From: Pseudomonadota bacterium
Lineage (GTDB): Bacteria > Pseudomonadota > Gammaproteobacteria > Steroidobacterales > Steroidobacteraceae
Direction of reading: 5' to 3'
Assembly: GCA_021826035.1 (NCBI GenBank)
Contig: JAKBBE010000124.1
Location: 1 to 7,777 of the forward strand
DNA: 7,777 nucleotides
Within the stretch, counting starts at the first letter, position 1; the number at the start of each line of letters is the position of its first letter. The position numbers and the translations under genes are program-made. Under the pieces are notes generated by a model. It made no database searches. It was not told the DNA's origin and was given only the letters and a program-made list of their open reading frames with translations. Below are positions 5,390 through 7,777 of the stretch, one piece after another.

Positions 5390-6430
5390 ATGAACGCGAT
5401 TGCCGAGGTTCGCCCGATCGAGGCGCAGTCCCCCCTGCGGGGTGCCCCGAGTGAGTCCGTGCGCGAAGGGATTTTCGAGATGCCCGGCGGGCTGCATCTG
5501 CACCACGGCGGGCGGCTGCCCGATGTGCGCATCGCCTGGCGGCTCGCCGGTACGGCCACGGCGCCGGTGGTCTGCGCGCTCGGGGGGATTTCCGCCCATC
5601 GGCGCGTCTGTCTCACCGAGCCGCCTCGCCAGAGCTGGTGGGGGGAGATTGCCGGTCCGGGTCGCCCGCTCGACACCGAGCGGTGCCGGGTGCTGAGCTT
5701 CGATTATCTCGGCGGCAGCGGGGAGAGCACCGGCCCGTGTTCCGGGGCGCCGTTCCCGAGCATCTCCACCTACGATCAGGCCGAAGTGCTCGCACGCCTG
5801 CTCGATCATCTGGGCATCAAGGCGCTGCGGGCGATCGCCGGCGGCTCCTACGGTGGGATGGTCGCACTCGCCTTCGGGGAGCGCTTCCCCGAGCGCGTCG
5901 GTGCGCTGATCGTGCTGTGCGCCACGGACCGGCCGCACCCGTTGGGATCGGCCTGGCGGGCGGTGCAGCGCGACATCGTGCGATTTGGACTGCAGGCCGG
6001 CCGCCCGGGCGAGGCACTCGCGCTCGCCCGGGCGCTCGCGATGTCCACCTACCGCAGCGGCGAGGAGTTTGCCGCGCGCTTCGCCGGCCCGCCGGTGTTC
6101 GAGGAGGGGCGGGTGCGCCTGCCGGTCGAGCGCTACCTGGCCGCGCGCGGGGCGAGCTACGCCGCCGAGCACCGGCCCGAGGCGTTCCTGTGCCTCTCTG
6201 AGTCGATCGATCTGCACCGCGTCGAGGCGAGCCGCATCTGCGTGCCGACCACCGCCGTGGCGGTGCGCGAGGACATGCTCGTGCCGCTCACCGAGGTGCG
6301 TGCCCTGGTGGCGCGGCTGCACGCGGCGCGGCTGTGTGAGATCTCCTCGATCTACGGCCACGATGCGTTCCTGAAGGAAACCCAACAGCTTCGCGGCGTG
6401 TTTGCGCCGCTTTTTGAGAGCACCTGCTGA
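5390..6430 (+). CDS. metX: Homoserine O-acyltransferase, MetX family (probably O-succinyl- or O-acetyltransferase)
   Basis: Alpha/beta-hydrolase-fold acyltransferase that transfers an acyl group from acyl-CoA to the hydroxyl of L-homoserine, the committed step of methionine synthesis, in the cytosol. It has 346 residues, shorter than classical MetX (about 370-380) but usual for the gammaproteobacterial variety. Visible features are FDYLGGSGESTGP (104-116), the nucleophile elbow GGSYGGM with S153, an inferred cap region after about 180, D295 (VREDML) and H324 (YGHDAFLKE), which complete the Ser-Asp-His triad. The elbow reads SYGG where typical acetyltransferases read SMGG. The acyl donor and even the acceptor (homoserine or serine) cannot be fixed from family membership, because relatives use succinyl- or acetyl-CoA. 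The start is ATG 5390 with GGAG 6 nt upstream. The gene lies directly downstream of the SAM-I riboswitch and abuts metB. Confidence 0.9.
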   Translation: MNAIAEVRPIEAQSPLRGAPSESVREGIFEMPGGLHLHHGGRLPDVRIAWRLAGTATAPVVCALGGISAHRRVCLTEPPRQSWWGEIAGPGRPLDTERCRVLSFDYLGGSGESTGPCSGAPFPSISTYDQAEVLARLLDHLGIKALRAIAGGSYGGMVALAFGERFPERVGALIVLCATDRPHPLGSAWRAVQRDIVRFGLQAGRPGEALALARALAMSTYRSGEEFAARFAGPPVFEEGRVRLPVERYLAARGASYAAEHRPEAFLCLSESIDLHRVEASRICVPTTAVAVREDMLVPLTEVRALVARLHAARLCEISSIYGHDAFLKETQQLRGVFAPLFESTC

Positions 6431-7606
6431 ATGAGCCCGAATCCCGATTCGAAATCACAAGTGACCCGCACCGTGCGCGCGGGCCTGGAGTCCGACCCCT
6501 CGAGCGGGGCGGTCGTGCCGCCGATTCATTTGAGCTCGACGTTCGCGTTCCGCGCCTTCGGCGAGAAGGGCCGCTACGACTACACGCGCTCGGGCAACCC
6601 CACCCGCGATCTGCTCGGCGCGGCGCTGGCGCAGCTCGAGGGCGGCGCCGGTGCGGTCGTCACGGCCACCGGCATGGCCGGCGTGACGCTCACCGGGTAC
6701 CTCGTGCCGGCCGGCGGGCGCATCGTCGCGCCGCACGACTGTTACGGCGGAACGTACCGATTGTTCGATGCCTGGCGGCGCCGCGGTGAGCGTGAGGTGG
6801 AGTTCGTCAATTTCGCCGACGAATCGGCGCTGCGTGCGGCGCTGGCGCGCCCGGCGGCGCTGCTGTGGATCGAGACGCCGAGCAACCCGCTGCTGCGCAT
6901 CACGGACATCGAGCAGGTCGCCGCGCTCGGCCATGCCGCCGGCGCCCGGGTGGCGGTCGACAACACCTTCCTGTCCCCGGCCTGGCAGCAGCCACTCGCC
7001 CTCGGCGCCGACGTGGTGGTGCACTCCACGACCAAGTACCTCAACGGCCACAGCGACGTGGTCGGCGGGGCGGTGGTGGCGCGCGAGCGCGGCGTGCACG
7101 ATGAGCTCGCCTGGTGGGCCAACTGCCTCGGACTCACCGGCTCGCCGTTCGATAGTTTCCTCACGCTGCGGGGGCTGCGCACCCTGCATGCTCGGCTCGA
7201 TCATCACGGGCGCAACGCCCAGAGCCTCGCCGAGTGGCTCGCCGGGGAACCGGGCGTCCAGCGCGTCTATTACCCGGGCCTCGCCAGCCATGCCGGTCAC
7301 GAGGTGGCGCGGCGACAGCAGCGCGGCTTCGGTGCGATCGTCACGCTCGAGCTCACCGGCGGGCTCGCCGCGGTGCGTGCCTTCTGCGAGGGGCTGGAGT
7401 ATTTCTCCCTCGCCGAGTCGCTCGGCGGGGTGGAGAGCCTGGTGGCGCATCCGGCGACCATGACCCATGCGGCCATGGACCCGGCCGCGCGTGCCAAGGC
7501 GGGACTCACCGACGGGTTGATCCGGCTGTCGGTCGGGATCGAGGCGCTGGAGGATCTGCGCGCCGATCTCGCCGCGGGATTGGCCCGGGCGCGCGCGGCA
7601 GGCTAA
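6431..7606 (+). CDS. metB: Cystathionine gamma-synthase (O-succinylhomoserine (thiol)-lyase)
   Basis: PLP enzyme of the Cys/Met-metabolism family. It joins O-acylhomoserine, supplied by MetX, with cysteine to give cystathionine in transsulfuration; some members instead use sulfide directly. It has 391 residues, against 386 in E. coli MetB. Motifs are YDYTRSGNPTRD (49-60, phosphate contact from the partner subunit), ATGMAGV (79-85), CYGGTYR (104-110), ETPSNPLL (148-155), D177 in VDNTF, the Schiff-base lysine K202 in HSTTKYLNGHSD (198-209), SLGGVESL (330-337) with E335, and R365 in IRLSVGIE, which binds the substrate carboxylate. The ATG follows the metX TGA with no base between. The only SD-like run is a weak GAGAG at 6416-6420, so translation is probably coupled to metX. 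Cystathionine gamma-lyase is a close relative, but adjacency to metX and the riboswitch favours the synthase. Confidence 0.93.
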   Translation: MSPNPDSKSQVTRTVRAGLESDPSSGAVVPPIHLSSTFAFRAFGEKGRYDYTRSGNPTRDLLGAALAQLEGGAGAVVTATGMAGVTLTGYLVPAGGRIVAPHDCYGGTYRLFDAWRRRGEREVEFVNFADESALRAALARPAALLWIETPSNPLLRITDIEQVAALGHAAGARVAVDNTFLSPAWQQPLALGADVVVHSTTKYLNGHSDVVGGAVVARERGVHDELAWWANCLGLTGSPFDSFLTLRGLRTLHARLDHHGRNAQSLAEWLAGEPGVQRVYYPGLASHAGHEVARRQQRGFGAIVTLELTGGLAAVRAFCEGLEYFSLAESLGGVESLVAHPATMTHAAMDPAARAKAGLTDGLIRLSVGIEALEDLRADLAAGLARARAAG

Positions 7607-7777
7607 CCGGCCGTGATGCGCTCGATCCTGCCGCGCACCGTGAATGATGTGGTGTCGCGCCCGAGGATGAGGAAAATCCGGTACGCGCTCAGATAGACCA
7701 TCCGGTTGCGCGAGCGGACGAAGCCGCCGCGTTCGATCGTACAGAGGAGGGTGAGGGCCCGGCCCGGGAGCTCGGCG
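7603..7777 (-). CDS. C-terminal 57 codons of an unrecognised protein, convergent with metB (runs off right edge)
   Basis: I do not recognise this protein. A minus-strand frame enters at the right edge and stays open for 57 codons to a TAG at 7605-7603. Its codons end in G or C almost throughout (for example CTC, GCC, CGC, ATC, ACC), as in the neighbouring genes, and the translated peptide is well mixed in composition. The visible peptide includes LLCTIERGGFVRS, RMVYLSAYRIFLILG and a basic end RGRIERITAG, which reads like alternating beta strands. The stop overlaps the metB stop codon (7604-7606) tail to tail, and no terminator separates the two genes. It is partial, with no start visible. The coding call rests on codon bias and the open frame only. 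Confidence 0.66.
   Translation of the reverse strand, partial: AELPGRALTLLCTIERGGFVRSRNRMVYLSAYRIFLILGRDTTSFTVRGRIERITAG

Overview
The window is dense, very GC-rich (roughly 70%) bacterial chromosome with strong GC bias at third codon positions. The gene content suggests a gammaproteobacterium of the Xanthomonadales type or a neighbouring high-GC order. Three things point that way: a his operon headed by a TrpR-related regulator and containing a bifunctional hisB; a MetX-type (not MetA-type) homoserine acyltransferase next to metB; and a SAM-I riboswitch in front of metX. This placement is inferred from gene content and order, not from a marker gene. I see no mobile elements, CRISPR arrays, tRNAs or rRNAs.

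Left part, minus strand (4375 down to 1): a compact histidine biosynthesis operon, read right to left. It runs TrpR/YerC-like regulator, hisG (long form), hisD, hisC, hisB (cut by the window edge after 242 codons). Neighbouring genes overlap by 4 to 8 nt or are 4 nt apart, so the genes are probably co-transcribed and translationally coupled. Eighteen bases upstream of the regulator's start codon is a perfect 7+6+7 inverted repeat (4394-4413) that resembles a trp operator. It is the obvious candidate operator for an autoregulated his operon.

Middle (4376-5080): a GC-rich spacer of 240 bp holds the operator and little else I can support. It is followed on the plus strand by a 154-residue 'host attachment' family protein of uncertain function.

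Right part, plus strand (5105-7606): a sigma70-like promoter (TTGACC, 17 nt, TACACT) starts transcription almost exactly at the P1 helix of a complete SAM-I (S-box) riboswitch. A 112-nt expression platform follows. It has no U-tract terminator, but a perfect 7-bp helix would mask the metX Shine-Dalgarno sequence, which suggests translational control. metX and metB follow with no intergenic base. Together they convert homoserine to an O-acylhomoserine and then to cystathionine, so SAM would feed back on the first committed steps of methionine synthesis.

At the far right edge, the C-terminal 57 codons of an unrecognised minus-strand gene converge on metB, the two stop codons overlapping.

The most interesting regulatory points are the HisR-like operator and the riboswitch's apparent Shine-Dalgarno sequestration design, with two copies of the anti-SD 7-mer.
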